Positions 62,819 to 64,000 of a stretch of 64,000 bases of DNA are shown here, one piece after another. Positions within the stretch are counted from its first letter, which is position 1. Every line of letters starts with the position of its first letter. The notes below the pieces were generated by a model. The model was not told the origin of the DNA. It saw only the letters and a program-made list of their open reading frames with translations, and ran no database searches. This DNA comes from Streptomyces sindenensis (GTDB taxonomy: Bacteria > Actinomycetota > Actinomycetes > Streptomycetales > Streptomycetaceae): assembly GCF_014649035.1 (NCBI RefSeq), contig NZ_BMSG01000004.1, positions 62,001 to 126,000 of the forward strand, read 5' to 3'. Position numbers and translations under genes: made by a program.

Positions 62819-63628
62819 ATGTCCGACGCCACCGGGCTGAGCACCCCCGTCGCCCTGGTCACCGGGGCGGACTCGGGCATCGGCAGAGCGGTCGCCGTGA
62901 AGCTCGCGCGGCAGGGCATGGACGTGGGCATCACCTACCACCGCGACCGGCAGGGCGGCGAGGACACCGCCGCCGAAGTCCGCGGCGCCGGCCGGCGTGC
63001 CGCCGTCGCCCGGCTGGACCTCACCGAGCTGCCGGGCGCCGCCGAGGTGGTGGACGCCCTGGCGGACGAACTGGGCAGGCTCGACGTCCTCGTCAACTGT
63101 GCGGGCACCGGCACGTCCACCCGGTTCCTCGACCTGGACCACGCCACGGTCCAGCGAGTGATCGACGTGGACCTCATCGGCCCGTTCCTCTGCTCGCAGC
63201 GTGCGGCCCGCCGCATGATCGCCCAGGGAGACGGGGGGCGGATCGTGAACATCACCTCGGTGCACGAGCACCAACCGCGCGTGGGCGCCGCCCCCTACTG
63301 CGCCGCGAAGGGCGGCCTCGGCCTGTTGACGCAGGTGATGGCCCTGGAACTGGCCGAGTACGGCATCACGGTGAACGCCGTCGCTCCCGGTGAGATCGCC
63401 ACGCCCATGACGGGCCAGGAGGACACGGACGTGGGGAGCGTGGACCGGCCGGGCATCCCGCTCGGCCGCCCCGGCGACGCCCGCGAGGTCGCCTCCGTGG
63501 TCGCCTTTCTCGCCGGACCCGACTCCTCGTACACCACCGGCGCCTCCTGGACGGTGGACGGCGGAATGCTGCGGATGGGCCCTCAGGCAGGGTCCCACCT
63601 GCGCTCCGACGCGTGGCGTCGTCCCTGA
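62819..63628 (+). CDS. Short-chain dehydrogenase/reductase
   Basis: 269 residues behind GGAGGAG. The classical SDR motifs are the cofactor loop TGADSGIG, NCAGTGTS (NNAG variant), catalytic Ser in NITSVHEHQP, and Tyr and Lys in PYCAAKG. The end (SYTTGASWTVDGGMLRMG) is typical of the FabG/glucose 1-dehydrogenase group. NADP(H) preference is suggested by THRDR-type residues (TYHRDRQGGE) after beta strand 2. Substrate unknown; it may share a transcript with the exporter upstream. Confidence 0.93.
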   Translation: MSDATGLSTPVALVTGADSGIGRAVAVKLARQGMDVGITYHRDRQGGEDTAAEVRGAGRRAAVARLDLTELPGAAEVVDALADELGRLDVLVNCAGTGTSTRFLDLDHATVQRVIDVDLIGPFLCSQRAARRMIAQGDGGRIVNITSVHEHQPRVGAAPYCAAKGGLGLLTQVMALELAEYGITVNAVAPGEIATPMTGQEDTDVGSVDRPGIPLGRPGDAREVASVVAFLAGPDSSYTTGASWTVDGGMLRMGPQAGSHLRSDAWRRP

Positions 63629-63748
63629 CCGCGCGACCGGACGGCCCGCTTCCGTTCCCGTACCCACCGACGCCGGGCGCCGCCCCAGGGGGCTTCGCCG
63701 CGCCCCCGGCCGACCGCCGCGCCGAGAACCAGCACCACGCCTGAGCCG

Positions 63749-63949
63749 CTACGGGTGGTCCGGACGCTCCTCCGGCGGAACTCCGCCCCCGGGGCCCCCG
63801 CCCTTGCTGCCATCCTTGTCCGTCCCGTGCGCGCGTGCTCCGGGCCCGCTGCGGGTCTCCGGCTGTCGTGCCTTCATCTCGGCGCTGTCCTGCGGTGTTG
63901 CCCCGCCCTTGTCACTGCGCCGCTGTTCCGGCTGTTGCGGGTTCGACAT
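63749..63949 (-). CDS. Small, disordered hydrophilic protein
   Basis: 66 residues from ATG behind GGGAGTGATC. The sequence is polar and Gly/Pro-rich (MSNPQQPEQRRSDKGGATPQ; GSKGGGPGGGVPPEERPDHP), without hydrophobic core, cysteines or membrane segments. It resembles small stress-related Streptomyces proteins but has no known function. It converges on the SDR gene. Confidence 0.6.
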   Translation of the reverse strand: MSNPQQPEQRRSDKGGATPQDSAEMKARQPETRSGPGARAHGTDKDGSKGGGPGGGVPPEERPDHP

Positions 63950-64000
63950 CGTGATCACTCCCTACCGGTGGTTCGCTGCACCCTCCGGGTCCCCGGGAGG

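Overview
The window is high-GC actinobacterial DNA and almost certainly from a Streptomyces chromosome, probably close to the S. griseus group. The evidence is GTG/TTG starts with purine-rich ribosome binding sites, an RppA type III polyketide synthase with a P450 partner, a MalR/Reg1-type regulator, a SigB/SigF-type sigma factor, a class F sortase and many secreted hydrolases. Nothing looks plasmid- or phage-borne. No rRNA, tRNA or CRISPR array was seen. The first gene is cut by the window edge.

Layout. 1-4.6 kb: end of a secreted tripeptidyl-aminopeptidase-like hydrolase, then a decayed sugar ABC transporter locus whose LacI regulator and aldose 1-epimerase are intact. 4.6-9.8 kb: a large secreted alpha-amylase (CBM25-CBM25-FN3-GH13) with a MalR-like operator region, a hotdog thioesterase and a Tat-exported dye-decolorizing peroxidase. 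10-12.5 kb: P450 plus RppA, the two enzymes of the tetrahydroxynaphthalene/flaviolin melanin route. 12.5-24 kb: subtilisin, a 1429-residue GH87-type alpha-1,3-glucanase, MalR, cupin, YihY membrane protein, metzincin protease, a binding protein without signal peptide, and a divergent NTF2-like/PadR pair around a 36-bp palindrome. 24.1-33.2 kb: ArsR regulator, MFS transporter and PfkB kinase, then a compact acyl-assembly locus: KAS III, KAS, acyl-CoA oxidase-like flavoenzyme, ACP, second KAS. This is the strongest candidate for an undescribed pathway.

33.3-40.3 kb: a cobalamin-riboswitch-like RNA that has lost its gene, a PRC-barrel/DUF2382 stress protein, CbiZ, a carnitine-degradation operon (thioesterase, carnitine dehydrogenase, BKACE) with a fused XRE-TetR regulator and a perfect operator, and a SigB-type sigma factor ending in a perfect 52-bp palindrome. 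40.8-49 kb: GNAT, membrane PP2C phosphatase, zinc alcohol dehydrogenase, an ABC-F ribosome-protection-type gene behind an 11-codon aromatic leader peptide, NUDIX hydrolase and the dhaKLM dihydroxyacetone kinase operon. 49-58.4 kb: secreted lamin-tail and M43 proteases, a Ser/Thr kinase, small regulator-enzyme pairs and several degraded IS5-type transposase pieces and gene fragments, so this part is the most rearranged. 58.4-64 kb: a surface protein with class F sortase, an arginine amidinotransferase, a FUSC-type exporter, an SDR and a small disordered protein.

Functional themes are extracellular alpha-glucan use under MalR, stress response (SigB-type sigma, PP2C, DUF2382), carnitine and dihydroxyacetone catabolism, and specialised metabolism (RppA/P450, KAS/ACP/oxidase locus). 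Several regulator genes carry near-perfect inverted repeats at their own promoters, which makes regulator-operator pairs unusually readable.
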